Shown here: piece by piece, positions 21,760-32,062 of the stretch | Layout of the letters: each line of letters begins with the position of its first letter | Numbering within the stretch: the first letter of the stretch is position 1 | Assembly (NCBI RefSeq): GCF_000166355.1 | Contig: NC_014652.1 | Coordinates: 340,001 to 404,000 of the forward strand | From: Caldicellulosiruptor hydrothermalis 108 | Lineage (GTDB): Bacteria; Bacillota; Thermoanaerobacteria; Caldicellulosiruptorales; Caldicellulosiruptoraceae | Direction of reading: 5' to 3' | DNA length: 64,000 bases | Notes under the pieces: model-generated | The model's database searches: none | Told to the model about the DNA's origin: nothing | What the model saw: only the letters and a program-made list of their open reading frames with translations | Program-made: the position numbers and the translations under genes

Positions 21760-24700
21760 TTATTTAAGATACAGCGAGAGAATTATTTCTCTCTTTTCAG
21801 AATAATTTTCTTGTTGAGCAATAAAGTGTTCTTCTAAGAAACGGGATGAAATTTCTTTTTCAAAAATCGGTACTATATCAAGAGGATTTTTATTTGTTAA
21901 TTTTTCTTTTATCAAATTTGTCACATGATTAATTATTTTTTTAGGAATTGCTCCTTCTTCTATTTTATCTTTTAGTTTTAATAAATAGCTTTTTTGATGT
22001 TCACTTACCACAGGACTTTTGAGAAGGATTTTTAAGAGACTCAAAATGTATTTCTGATTTGTACTCATTTTTTGTGGTTCAATGGGAACTTCAGTTGTTG
22101 CTTCATAAAAAGCAAGTTTATTCTTTTCTAAAAGGTCGTAAAAGTTTAGAGGAATTGTTTCTTTTTGCTCATTGTTTGAACATTCTAACACTTTTGCGGC
22201 GGTGACGAAATCAACCTCTACGGGTTGTGCCTTTTCAGAGACCAAGAAGAATTTTTGCAATTTACCTTTTCGGAAGAATGTCAGCAAAAAACTTTCACCT
22301 GAGAACAGCTCTGATGATAATTGGTTGGATATCTGATTTCTTAATTTTGCTGAACGTGCTTTGGCTGGTAAATGTTTAATTTTCTCAAAAAGTTGAGGGT
22401 CTTTTTCTTTAATTTCTCTGATTATTTTAAGATATTTTAGTTCACTTTCCACCTCTTCATCTTCTTGAATAAATATTTTTGCTGAGACTAACTTATCAAA
22501 CAATTCATGGGAATCCACAGGTTCACCTTCAGTCAAAATTGCTGCATCACCACCAAGTAAGGTTAGGAATGCTTCAATTTTTGCTTTGGCAAGTTCCTTT
22601 AGTTTTATCTGATCATTTGCTTGTTTGGTTGGAAAGAAATTAAAAACATATATTGTATCAAATTTTGTATCTACTCTGTTTACACGACCTATTCTTTGGA
22701 TCATTCTTGTTGGGTTCCATGGAATATCGTAATTTATGACAACATTGGCACGATGCAAATTAACACCTTCAGATAGAACTTCAGTGGTTATAAGAATTCT
22801 ATAGTCATCTTTTTTGATTTTTGCTCTGTCGTCAAAGTTTTCAATTACTGCATCTCTATCTCTTTCTGTTGATTTTCCAGTAAAAAGAAGAATATTTTCC
22901 TTTAGAGCTCGGGAAAGATTCTCTGATAAGTATTCAGCCGTTTCTTGGGACTCTGTAAAAATGATAACTTTGTTTTTCAGTATTTCATTTCTCATAAACT
23001 CATCAATCAACTTTTCTATTTTTGGATCGCGGTTGATTTTGCTCCACATATTCTTTATACGTTTTAATATCTGCAGATCACTTTTTAAATCTTTTATAAA
23101 ATTATCTTTAAAATCTTTTGATGAATATTTTTCTGCTTTTCCTTCTTCAATGAGGGTTTGCACAAGAATGTCATCGCCATCTTCTAACAACTCAAATATT
23201 CTATTGATATACTTTTTGCTGACGTAGACATTCCCTTTCTCAAATTCTCTTATAAATCTTTCATAAGATTGGATAAATCTATCAATAGTTTTTGAAAAGG
23301 CATAAAAACTGCTTTCTAATCTTTTTACTAATAGGACTTTCATAAACCCGCCCATATTTTTTTGAGATTGCTCTTCTAATTGGCTTATCTTTTCTTTATA
23401 GTACAAGAGTGGCATATAGCGGGCATATTTTAATTCTTGAGTTATCAATCTGATTGTTTCCATGAAAATGTTATCTTCTTCTTCATTAAATTGATAAAAA
23501 AGTGGAAATGGATCTTGAACCTTGGGAAATTTGATTTTATTTTTTTTCAGATCATCAGCAAAATATTTTTCAATTTCAGATCTTGTGCGTCTAACCATTA
23601 TATGTTTTAAAATTTTTTCACGTATCAGCTTAGCATTTTCTCTTGTGACTTTTATGTATTCATCGTAGTTTTCCTGTCTATCAATGTTTTTTAATCTGTT
23701 GTTAAGCTTTGTGAAGAATGCTTCGAGATTAGCAACACCTGGAATGTTGCTTTTTCTGGGGCTTTGGAATAATTTAATAAGATTTAATATATCCATGGGT
23801 GTGTTATTGAATGGCGTGGCAGTAATTAAAATTACCCGTTTACCTCGACAAATTTCGGAAAGTTTTTTATAACCTTCTGTGTTTTCATTTCTGAATCTGT
23901 GAGCTTCATCAATGATGATGTTTTTATATTTTTCAACCCCACTTTTAAGGATATCATCGAGTTTACCTATTGATTCAAAATCGGCAGGAACAGCAAAATC
24001 AAAAAATACATTTTTCCAAGAACCAGGGTTTTTTCTATCAATCAGTTTTGGGGGAGCAATAACTAATGTCTTTCCATCTAATTGTTTTGCAAGTAGCGCA
24101 GCGATATATGTTTTTCCTAGACCCACGACGTCTGATATAAATACTCCTCCATATTTTTCCAGTATTTTTTTAGCATTCAATACAGCCTGTTTTTGGTATT
24201 CAAGTTGTTTAAAATTTTCGGGAAGATCTTCTAAATATATATCATCAATTGTCTCAAGATCCTCTTTGAAGTATTCATACAAAGTTTTAAGGTATATCTC
24301 ATATGGCGTTATATTTTCGTTAAGCCAAGTGTTTTCTTTTAGAGTTATAACAAAATCTTGAGAGACATCTACTGCTTCGTTCCACAGTTCTTCGAATTTT
24401 GCTTTAGCGTATTCATAGTCTGCGCGATTTTTTAATTCCACATTGAATTCAAGGTTATCAACAAGCCCTGAGTAAGTAAAGTTGCTTGAACCTGTAATTA
24501 CTCTTCCGACATCCCTGTCTCCTTCTTTGAATGTCATGATATAAAGTTTTGCATGCAGGGATTTAGAAGGATAAGCCCTGATTTGAAGTTTACCGTTTGC
24601 TATCCATTCAATAAATTTTTTAATTCCTTCCTCAATATCTTTGCTATCTTCAGAGTTGTCCATTTCATATTTTATAAAGTCTCTAATAGCATTTTTAGTT

Positions 24701-24969
24701 TGGTAATGAGAAAACAAACTCAATTGCTGAGCGTTTTTTAAAAACTCGAAAGCTTTTTGCTCCGTTCCAATCCCAATTAAAATTCTTATTTTCTCAGTTT
24801 TCTCTAAAGAAGGATACAAAAGATAAAACCCACTAAGATAGAAGTACCCAACTAATATATCAAAAAACTGGGTATCTTTTATCAACGTTAAAAAACGGTC
24901 TTTAAGAGTTTGTCCATCTTGATTAGTAATGAATGTAAGATCTGTTAACATTTTTGTATTGCCTCCCAA
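21760..24969 (-). CDS. PLD-nuclease/SF2 helicase fusion protein
   Basis: A 1069-residue protein. Residues 130-200 form a phospholipase-D-like nuclease half-site with SLHAKLYIM and GRVITGSSNFTYSGL. A SNF2/DEAD-like helicase follows: Walker A VVGLGKTYIAALLA near 275, DEAH box IIIDEAHRFRNE, motif III LITATPFNN, and the C-terminal lobe with VLSEGVNLHRANVVINYD and QRIGRVNRVD. The rest is uncharacterised. It lies 17 bases after the methyltransferase gene on the same strand, so they form one operon. By analogy to restriction complexes it would translocate on and cut unmodified DNA; this is inference. Confidence 0.85.
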   Translation of the reverse strand: MGGNTKMLTDLTFITNQDGQTLKDRFLTLIKDTQFFDILVGYFYLSGFYLLYPSLEKTEKIRILIGIGTEQKAFEFLKNAQQLSLFSHYQTKNAIRDFIKYEMDNSEDSKDIEEGIKKFIEWIANGKLQIRAYPSKSLHAKLYIMTFKEGDRDVGRVITGSSNFTYSGLVDNLEFNVELKNRADYEYAKAKFEELWNEAVDVSQDFVITLKENTWLNENITPYEIYLKTLYEYFKEDLETIDDIYLEDLPENFKQLEYQKQAVLNAKKILEKYGGVFISDVVGLGKTYIAALLAKQLDGKTLVIAPPKLIDRKNPGSWKNVFFDFAVPADFESIGKLDDILKSGVEKYKNIIIDEAHRFRNENTEGYKKLSEICRGKRVILITATPFNNTPMDILNLIKLFQSPRKSNIPGVANLEAFFTKLNNRLKNIDRQENYDEYIKVTRENAKLIREKILKHIMVRRTRSEIEKYFADDLKKNKIKFPKVQDPFPLFYQFNEEEDNIFMETIRLITQELKYARYMPLLYYKEKISQLEEQSQKNMGGFMKVLLVKRLESSFYAFSKTIDRFIQSYERFIREFEKGNVYVSKKYINRIFELLEDGDDILVQTLIEEGKAEKYSSKDFKDNFIKDLKSDLQILKRIKNMWSKINRDPKIEKLIDEFMRNEILKNKVIIFTESQETAEYLSENLSRALKENILLFTGKSTERDRDAVIENFDDRAKIKKDDYRILITTEVLSEGVNLHRANVVINYDIPWNPTRMIQRIGRVNRVDTKFDTIYVFNFFPTKQANDQIKLKELAKAKIEAFLTLLGGDAAILTEGEPVDSHELFDKLVSAKIFIQEDEEVESELKYLKIIREIKEKDPQLFEKIKHLPAKARSAKLRNQISNQLSSELFSGESFLLTFFRKGKLQKFFLVSEKAQPVEVDFVTAAKVLECSNNEQKETIPLNFYDLLEKNKLAFYEATTEVPIEPQKMSTNQKYILSLLKILLKSPVVSEHQKSYLLKLKDKIEEGAIPKKIINHVTNLIKEKLTNKNPLDIVPIFEKEISSRFLEEHFIAQQENYSEKREIILSLYLK

Positions 24970-24986
24970 TAGCGTAATTTATGTTA

Positions 24987-26546
24987 TCATCTTATTTTTT
25001 CTATAATTTCAATTTCTTCATTTGTTAGATCATACAATTCATATACAAGTTTATCAATTTGAATCTCAAGCTCCGAAATATTAGCAGCGGGATTCTGCTT
25101 AATTCTTGCAATAATTTCCTCAACTAAATTAACAAAAGGTTGCACATTTTTAGGTATTTTTAAAGGAAGATTTAACAGAGGTTCTTTATCAATTTGATAA
25201 TTACTTCCTTGCATTTTACCTTTATATCGCAACCAGAATTTTACAACTTTTGAGTTTAATAGCGCTGTTAAAAATTTCATATTTACTCTTTCTGTTTTAA
25301 TTATATAAAACGCAGCAGAAACATAACAATCGAAATCTGTATAAGTAAAACATGGTTCTACACATTTACGTAAAGCAATTATTTTTTCTCCTTTAAAGAA
25401 TTTTTCATCTCTAGCTCTGTGTAAACCATAAGGTTTATTATCCGAGGTTATAACTTGCTGAAATTTATCTAAGTGCTTTTTTATGTTAGGGTATGGTTCA
25501 ATAAATTTTGGATTCCTGAATTTAGAATCAGTATAAATAATCCATTTGCTATTTTTCTTTACTGCATAATATTTTTTTAGTTCCTCTGATGTATAGTAGG
25601 GTTTTATTAATTCTAATTCAGTAGGTGTAAAAGGTATTGAGTTTTTTTCTACTTCACTTAAGACAAATATACCATCGCCAACTTTGAAATTTGGACCTAA
25701 TATTTTTAGCATTTCTTTAGTTACGTAATCATGGTGTGTATGTATTCCATTTGTAATTTCGTTGTCAAGCAAGTTAAAGTTGCTCTGGTGTAATATTTTC
25801 CTTAGCAAAACTTCTATTATATCTTCGTTAAAAGTGAAAGGTTTGTCTTTCAAAATTTTTCTATTAAAACAAGGGAGCAAGTATACTATCTTCTCATTTG
25901 GCAATTTATTTAACATATCTATAATATCTTTATAGTCAGGATTTTCAACTTTTACTCTTCTAAAATCAAATTGATAATTATCGTCTTTTGAATTTTTCTG
26001 AAATATCATAATCATAGTTTGGATTTCAGATGATTCAAAAATTTTGAAGGTATAGAAATCTACCATTTGAAGAATTTTAGCATCTTCAATGATTTTTTTT
26101 CTCATTTTTTTGGCCCCAAAGCTGGTTACCCAATTATTTTGTGCAATTAATGTGATAATTCCATAAGGTTTTAGAAAATCTATTCCCTTACACGCAAACA
26201 TATACCATATATCCATTTTTCCTTGATAATATGGCGAATCACGTAATCCATCAAAGGCGCTTCGATTAATATATTCCTTGATATAAGGTGGATTTGCAAT
26301 TATTATATCGAATCCACTTTTATTGTGAAATACTTCTGAGAAATATATCTTTAAATCAAAGTATTGGAAGTTATCTGTTAGACGAGATAAAATTTCATCA
26401 ATTTGCTGTTTATAATCCATCTTTCTTTTTGAGTTTGTTTCATTGTGATAAATAGCTTTTAGAGTTTCTAATAACTTAAAATCTTTCCAATTATTGATTT
26501 CTCTTCTTATTTCCTGCAGTGAATTCCCTCTTACTACTTTATACAA
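24987..26546 (-). pseudogene. adenine-specific DNA methyltransferase, C-terminal part (gene split by IS)
   Basis: This 519-residue frame continues the gene at 27656-29446 after an inserted IS. It begins with KVVRGNSLQEI, which joins the upstream PLPNLDYKV as in other Eco57I-like enzymes (DYK-V-x-GNSL). It carries catalytic motif IV IIIANPPYIKEY, and a C-terminal target-recognition region with LNSKVVKFWLRYKGKMQGSNY. The apparent start codon at 26546 lies inside the insertion terminal repeat and is not a genuine start. Without the N-terminal motif I half the fragment should be inactive alone. Confidence 0.85.
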
Positions 26547-27658
26547 GTTGTTGAATAAATAATTATACCATTAATGTTATTATATAGAACTATAAATTAT
26601 TCCACGTGTATTTAAAAGAAAATTTACAGTTTTCAATTTTTTGAATATAGACCTCTATCAAATAAGTAATCATTATCCAGTCCACATGCCTCTTATATGT
26701 TCTAAAACCTCTTAACCTTATTTGTTCTAAATTGTATTCTCCTTTTAACTTCCCAAATAATCTTTCAATTTTTGTCCTTTGCTTATATAACCTTTGTCCT
26801 TCCTCACTTCTTAAAAATTCCATATTTTTTACCCTCAAAATATTTTTTACATTACTAAAATCCTTACTATTTCTCTTATTTACCGCCGCTACAAACTTTA
26901 TCTCAAGTCTATCTGCCACCTCAAACCACTTCGCACAATCATAACCTGCATCCGCTAATATTACTTCAGGTCCAAATATCTTAGCTTCATACAAAAGTTC
27001 TACTACTTTACTGTCATGGATATTTGCACGTGTCAACCACCATACTATAGGTATAACCTCATCTTCAACTGTTGCCAACACATGTAATTTATACCCATTG
27101 TAAAAACCTAAACTAACACATACTCCTACTTCTGCCTCTTTGTCACCCCTCGAGCTTCTCAAAGGTGTGGAATCTATAGCACAAACTTTTGTCTGCGGAA
27201 CTATTTCTCTCACTAAAATTCTTGCTATCCCTTCTATATACCCTTCTTCAATTACCTTTGCCCATTTCGAAAAATATGAATGATCAGGGCTCTTCTCTAT
27301 CCCTATAGCCTTTTTAAATTCTTCATCTTCATTTATCTTGTATTCTAATTCCCTGAAGCTGTTTATCTTGTTTTTGACTTTGTAAACAAAACAAGCTATT
27401 ATATGGCTTAGCTTAAATTTCTTCGGTCTTCCTCTCCTGCTGCTCTTTATCTTTAATCCCAGGGCTTTTATTACTTTCTCAATTGTCATAAGTATCTTTA
27501 AAAATTTTTGTTTTTGTGTTTTAATAAAATTAGACATTGCCATCCTCCTTTGTTAGGTGTTTTTAGTCTTCTCTTATCGTAATTTTACCTCAAGGAGGAT
27601 GGCTTTTTATATATCTATTTATTGTCTTTTCTGTTAATCCCTTTTATTCAACAAGCTA
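26544..27658 (-). mobile_element. complete IS (about 1115 bp) with 9-bp target duplication
   Basis: Terminal inverted repeats CAAGTTGTTGAATAAA (from 26544) and, on the other strand, TAGCTTGTTGAATAAA (from 27658) flank one transposase gene. The 9-bp target TACTTTATA is duplicated at 26535-26543 and 27659-27667. Removing the IS and one copy restores one open methyltransferase frame, so this is a precise and recent insertion. Confidence 0.92.
26590..27543 (-). CDS. IS4/IS5-type DDE transposase
   Basis: A 317-residue intact transposase. The DDE residues are visible in VCAIDSTPLR, VILADAGYDC and KQRTKIERLFGKLKGEYNLEQIRLRG. The N-terminal half holds the GRPKKFKLSHIIACFVYKVKNKINSFRELE DNA-binding part typical of transposase_11-like enzymes. 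A good ribosome site (AAAGGAGG) precedes the start. The 9-bp target duplication suggests an IS903-like or related group, but the exact IS family was not determined. Confidence 0.9.
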   Translation of the reverse strand: MAMSNFIKTQKQKFLKILMTIEKVIKALGLKIKSSRRGRPKKFKLSHIIACFVYKVKNKINSFRELEYKINEDEEFKKAIGIEKSPDHSYFSKWAKVIEEGYIEGIARILVREIVPQTKVCAIDSTPLRSSRGDKEAEVGVCVSLGFYNGYKLHVLATVEDEVIPIVWWLTRANIHDSKVVELLYEAKIFGPEVILADAGYDCAKWFEVADRLEIKFVAAVNKRNSKDFSNVKNILRVKNMEFLRSEEGQRLYKQRTKIERLFGKLKGEYNLEQIRLRGFRTYKRHVDWIMITYLIEVYIQKIENCKFSFKYTWNNL

Positions 27659-29446
27659 TACTTTATAATCTAAGTTAGGAAGCGGCTTTATATTATGTAT
27701 ATCATCCTCATCTACAATTAATGAAAGCCATAAACGAAGTTTCGCTATTTCAATAGCTCCTGAGTCTATATCAACCCCGTATAAAGAGTTTTCTATACAT
27801 TCTCTTTTAAATCTGTAAGTCGTTCTATCTGGTTCATCTATAAAAATTGACAAAATATCTCTTAATTTGATGATCTCGCTCATCATACCTACAAGGAAAG
27901 CGCCACTTCCAACAGCTGGATCGCAAACAATAATTGTAGCAAGTTTCTGGTCTATTTCTTTTGCATTATTTCGAATATTTTCTGGAAGCTTAAATTTGTA
28001 TTCTTTTGTTTCTCTTCCTACTTTTACTACTCTTGCATCATTTTCTTTTATTGATTCGCCGTATACGACAAACTGTTCAATGTCTTCTTTTGGGATTTTT
28101 CCTTCAAACTCATTTGTAAGATAATAAATCAAACTTTGTTGGCACATGTAATGGACAATTTCACGTGGAGTATAATAAACTCCATATTCCTTATTAAATT
28201 TACTTTCTTTTGCTCTATCACCTACTGATTTTAAATATTCCTTAAAATTATCTTCTCTTATAGCATTGAGTCTTTCATATGTTTTTCCAAGAAGTTCTGG
28301 ATCAATTGCTACTTCTTTTTCTAAAGGTTCATCTTCTTTTACTGTGAAGTTATATCTATCGAAAATATCCAAAATCCCATCACCAATATCTCCTTCAGGT
28401 GTTCTGTTGTTATTTGAAAATAATTCATCAGGCAAATTGATATCAATGTTTACCCAGTCGTATCCGTTCATAGGGTCAAAAAGTCCACCGTCTAAGAAAG
28501 GTATTTTACAATCAAACCTGCTATAATAATGGTCATCTGCACTTCTGTCTGTTCTCAGTGCTTCATAAAAAAGGGGTTCAAGAATATCATTAAAGAAATT
28601 TTTGTAGTCGCCATGCTTCTTTTCAAAAAGTTCTCGGATAAAGTTCTTGGAACCACTACCCCAAGCTTGATTTCTTTTTACTCCAAGCCATCCTTTCTTC
28701 TGAAGAAAATACAAAAACAAGATTTGTCCTAATAATTTTTTAGCAAAATCAACCGTACTTATATTCTTTTCTTGGAATTCACTTTTTACTTTAGGGTCTT
28801 TTTCTAAAATTTTATCAAGTTCAACCTTTAACTTTATAAATAAATCTCTATATTTTCTAAAAAATTCGTCGCTTATAGTTTCAATACTGAATGCTTCTTC
28901 TAAATCTTGTAATGTAGGTTTGTCATCACGTTCAAGAAGAGGTACAAATCTGCTTTGAGCAGTATGACTTTTTTCGTTCTTTCCAACCAAAAAAGACCAT
29001 CTTCTTGCAGGTGTTAATTCTTCTTTGATTTTGCCATTTTCATCAAATTTGTAATCCATCTTAACAAGTGAAAACCGCCAATCTTCATAAGAAGGTGCAA
29101 CAAAGGCAACAAGCGCTGCGTCTTTCAATTTTCCTCTTCGAGAACCATTCAAATACCACCTTATAAAGTTTCTTTGTAATGTTCTTGCCTTTTCTAAAGT
29201 GGTTTCTTTTTTAAGCTTGACTATCAATATATCAATTTCATGTCCATTTATGTCATAAAATTTCCCAATACGTTCCAAAGAGTTGATGTGTTCTGAAAAA
29301 GCATCAGGAATATATACGCCTGAATATATAAAAGTTTTTTCTTCTATCTCTTTTAATAAATTTTTGATAAAAAACAAAAAACTTTCTTTATCAAACGGAT
29401 TTTCAAATGTTTTTTTGACACATAACTTAGCCTGTTGTTTATCCAT
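27656..29446 (-). pseudogene. adenine-specific DNA methyltransferase, N-terminal part (gene split by IS)
   Basis: A 596-residue frame with a leading nuclease-like/specificity region, then the methylase entry motif GVYYTPREIVHYMCQQSL and SAM-binding motif I VCDPAVGSGAFLVGMM, ending with YGVDIDSGAIEIAKLRLWLSL and PNLDYKV. It stops inside the IS end. Together with 24987-26546 it makes a protein of about 1115 residues of the Eco57I/COG1002 type. The helicase gene downstream completes a two-gene restriction-modification-like operon. RBS AAAGGAGG precedes the start at 29446. Confidence 0.85.
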
Positions 29447-29601
29447 TCAAACATGCCTCCTTTTATAGAAGAAAACTTAAAGTATACTTAAATTTTTACA
29501 AATATTACAATTTATGATAAATTCATATGTTCAAAACTTATACAAATTATATCACATTATGATAGTATAATGGACACAAAAAATCTATCAACCATTTAAA
29601 A
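29447..29601. other. AT-rich promoter region of the methyltransferase operon
   Basis: About 155 bases. AAAGGAGG near 29458 is the ribosome site on the minus strand. A stray GGACACAA word at 29571 resembles the right end of the IS256-like element at 21525 and may be another scrap of it. Confidence 0.4.
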
Positions 29602-30390
29602 GAGACTTGTCAAGAATTTTGTGTCTAATTAAAGTAACGTAACTGGAAAAGTGGTTGTATTTCATAGATATGGCCATTTATCATTGGAACCGGTTTTCTC
29701 CATTTTGTCTGTTTTAAATTTTTTCTCTGGAGATAAACATTAATTTCAAGGACCTCAACGGAATTGAAATATCCACCCGTTTTTATGCGGATTTCTCAAT
29801 CAGGCTGTTGACACTTTCTACAACGTTAGTGGTATAAATATGTTTTCTTAAGGGTTCAGAATATTTAGTAAAGGCTATATAATACTCTGCTTTTTCCATA
29901 AGGAGATTCATATATCGGCTGTATCTCTCTTTGAATATATTACAAAGATTTTAAAATTTCTCAACAGCCTCATCAAATGAAGAAGAGAGCTTTATTTTGT
30001 TGAGTTCTTTGTTGAATTCTGCAGCATCGGCTTTGGTCATGGATTTACGAATATTTCTTTGAAGATGGACAAAACAGAGCTGGTGGTCAGCATAAGGATA
30101 TACAGCCTTGACTGTTTCAATTATACCTGGGAAATCATCACTGACAACTATTAAAACTTTTTTAAGACCACGGTTTACTAGATCTTCGAAGACTTTATTC
30201 CATTCGGTTCTGTTTTCTTTGCCGAAGAAGAGACTATAAATAATTTTGTGTATATAAATTAAGCCATCCTTGTTACGTATACTTATATTCTGATTCTTAC
30301 CAAGAAAGAGGCCTTTATATTTTTTACACAAAATCATTTAAAATCTCATCGATATTGAAGTTATTATTATCGAGGAGATGAGTAAGTAAG
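29602..30390 (-). mobile_element. second, internally deleted IS256-like element
   Basis: It starts with the same end GAGACTTGTCAAGAATTTTG as the copy at 20234. The minus strand encodes pieces of a related transposase: 29951-30337 contains VLIVVSDDFPGIIETVKAVYP and HQLCFVHLQRNIRKSM. Upstream of about 30240 the reading changes to unrelated sequence, and only a short N-terminal scrap (LLDNNNFNIDEILK) is left near 30345-30390. The element is dead. Confidence 0.75.
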
Positions 30391-30391
30391 T

Positions 30392-30652
30392 TTATGGATT
30401 TTTCAAAGTTTTATCATGTTCACCAATATTTCCAAGAATTATTCCATCTTCTTTGTACTGCCATGTCAGTCTTATTCCCATCGTAATGCTTGTTTCAAAT
30501 ATATCTTTTGTTCCTTGTATTTTTTTAGTTCGCAAAAAAGGGTGGTATGAATTTTGTAATAATAGTTCTAACTTTTTCTTTAGTATCTTTTTTACATCTG
30601 GTGGCAATTTGTTTACTTTTTCTTTGAAAAGTTGCGAGTAATAAATCTTCAT
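30392..30652 (-). CDS. RelE/ParE-superfamily toxin
   Basis: An 86-residue basic protein with the RelE-like pattern: MKIYYSQLFKEKVNKLPPDVKK at the start, FLRTKKIQG in the middle, and IRLTWQYKEDGIILGNIGEHD at the end. Such toxins cut mRNA at the ribosome or poison gyrase. It overlaps the upstream AbrB-type gene by ATGA, a typical toxin-antitoxin arrangement. Confidence 0.8.
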   Translation of the reverse strand: MKIYYSQLFKEKVNKLPPDVKKILKKKLELLLQNSYHPFLRTKKIQGTKDIFETSITMGIRLTWQYKEDGIILGNIGEHDKTLKNP

Positions 30653-30930
30653 TCGTCATTCAACCCCAAATCCTCAAATAACTCTTGCAACGAATTAGCC
30701 ACCATGAGTTTGCCTTCCTTGATTTCCTGTTCTACAGTTGCTTCTTCTCTTTGCCACTTCTCAGAATAAAACCATGCCTGTTCTTTTGGAACAGTGACCA
30801 CAGGTGTTAAAATTATTCTGCCGTCCTTCTCCTCTATTTGTAACAAATCACCTACTTGCAAGTTTAACTTCTTCAGAATTTGAGCTGGAATTGTCACTTG
30901 GGACTTTTTCTTTATTTCAACTATCACCAT
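30649..30930 (-). CDS. AbrB-family antitoxin
   Basis: A 93-residue protein. Residues 1-45 form a SpoVT/AbrB swapped-hairpin DNA-binding domain (EIKKKSQVTIPAQILKKLNL and LQIEEKDGRIILTP). The C-terminal tail (EQEIKEGKLMVANSLQELF) probably binds and neutralises the toxin. RBS GAGGTGAG precedes it. It should repress its own promoter upstream of 30930. Confidence 0.82.
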   Translation of the reverse strand: MVIVEIKKKSQVTIPAQILKKLNLQVGDLLQIEEKDGRIILTPVVTVPKEQAWFYSEKWQREEATVEQEIKEGKLMVANSLQELFEDLGLNDE

Positions 30931-31009
30931 TTCTCACCTCTTAAAGTTAGAAAGTTGTACTTTCTAACTTTAGTATATTCTCATTAAATAGATATGTCAA
31001 CTTTGTTTG

Positions 31010-31262
31010 TTGTAAAATTAAATGCAACAGGATAAGAAAATATTAAAGCCATAGCTTCAAACCATGTATGATATTAGTTGAAAAGACAAACCCATACACA
31101 GGAGGTTTGAAGCTATTGGTCTATGATGATAATAACACAAAGAGAAGAAGATTTAAACGCTCAAGTGAAGCAGAAAGAGGGATTATAGAAAAGCTTTCAG
31201 AATTAGGATATGGTATGACAGAGATAGTAAGGGAATTAGGCAGAAGTGCAATTAGTTGCTGC
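31010..31262 (+). mobile_element. second IS30-like element remnant, 5' part
   Basis: Nearly identical to 19893-20120: the same leader TAAAGCCATAGCTTCAAACC, then a frame from 31068 with the HTH (SSEAERGIIEKLSELGYGMTEIVRELGRSA). It breaks off at about 31250. Both copies point the same way and bracket the helicase/methyltransferase/toxin-antitoxin region. Confidence 0.75.
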
Positions 31263-31359
31263 TGCAGAGGAGAATGATTTGTTTTTATAACTTTTAAAAT
31301 GCTTGAAAATAGAAAGTTGTTCAGTATCTACTTTATTTGACTATTTATTTGTCTGATTA

Positions 31360-31411
31360 GTAAACCATTATTTTAAAATGGGTTGACAAATCTCAATGCA
31401 GAAAATATAAT
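31360..31411 (+). promoter_or_regulatory. BirA-type operator overlapping the bioY promoter
   Basis: GTAAACC (31360-31366), 14 bases, GGTTGAC (31381-31387) match the pattern of bacterial BirA operators. A consensus promoter TTGACA (31383-31388), 17 bases, TATAAT (31406-31411) overlaps its right arm, so bound BirA would block RNA polymerase. The spacing and half-sites match the site before bioB at 35291. Confidence 0.85.
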
Positions 31412-31460
31412 AAAGGAAAGATGACATTGAATAACAAAACTGAAAGGAGAGGTCAATCCT

Positions 31461-32039
31461 GTGAATACAAAAAGTATTTGCTTGGTTTCTCTCTTTGCGG
31501 CTTTGACTGCTGTGGGAGCCTATATAAAAATTCCCATTCCTTATGTACCATTTACTCTTCAGCTTCTGTTTTGTGCATTGGCAGGACTTCTTTTAGGTCC
31601 TAAACTTGGAGCACTGTCACAGGTTGTTTATGTATCAACAGGGCTTATTGGTATTCCAATCTTTGCAGAGGGCGGAGGTCCATTGTATATTTTTAAGCCG
31701 ACCTTTGGTTATCTTATTGGCTTTATACTGTGTGCATATATAGCTGGTTATATATCTCATTTGAAGCAGAGTAGAAGTATAAGCTTAAACCTTATAGGTT
31801 CGCTGAGTGGTTTGTTTGTTGTATACTTATTAGGAGTTAGTTATCTGTATGTGATTTACAACTTTTATCTAAAAATGCCGAAAACAATTAGTTGGGCTTT
31901 GTACTGGGGATTTTTGGTGTGTGTGCCTGGAGATATATTTTTATGTATTGTTGCTTCCTTTGTTGCAAAAAGATTAAAACCAATGTTAGAAAGAGTTTTA
32001 CTCATAAATACAAGATATTTACAAGAACCCCAAGAGTAG
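31461..32039 (+). CDS. bioY: biotin transporter BioY
   Basis: A 192-residue membrane protein with about six helices. The motifs AVGAYIKIPIPYVPFTLQLL, AGLLLGPKLGALSQVVYV and GLIGIPIFAEGGG are the signature of BioY, the substrate-binding component of biotin ECF transporters. GTG 31461 follows RBS AAAGGAGAGG. First gene of the BirA-controlled bioY-bioD-bioA unit. Confidence 0.95.
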   Translation: MNTKSICLVSLFAALTAVGAYIKIPIPYVPFTLQLLFCALAGLLLGPKLGALSQVVYVSTGLIGIPIFAEGGGPLYIFKPTFGYLIGFILCAYIAGYISHLKQSRSISLNLIGSLSGLFVVYLLGVSYLYVIYNFYLKMPKTISWALYWGFLVCVPGDIFLCIVASFVAKRLKPMLERVLLINTRYLQEPQE

Positions 32040-32062
32040 CTTTAATCAAGGAGAGAGGAAAA

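Noticed and set aside
31892-32062. Longer N-terminus for bioD
   Set aside because: It would overlap bioY by 148 bases; the ATG at 32063 has a proper ribosome site and gives the normal BioD N-terminus.
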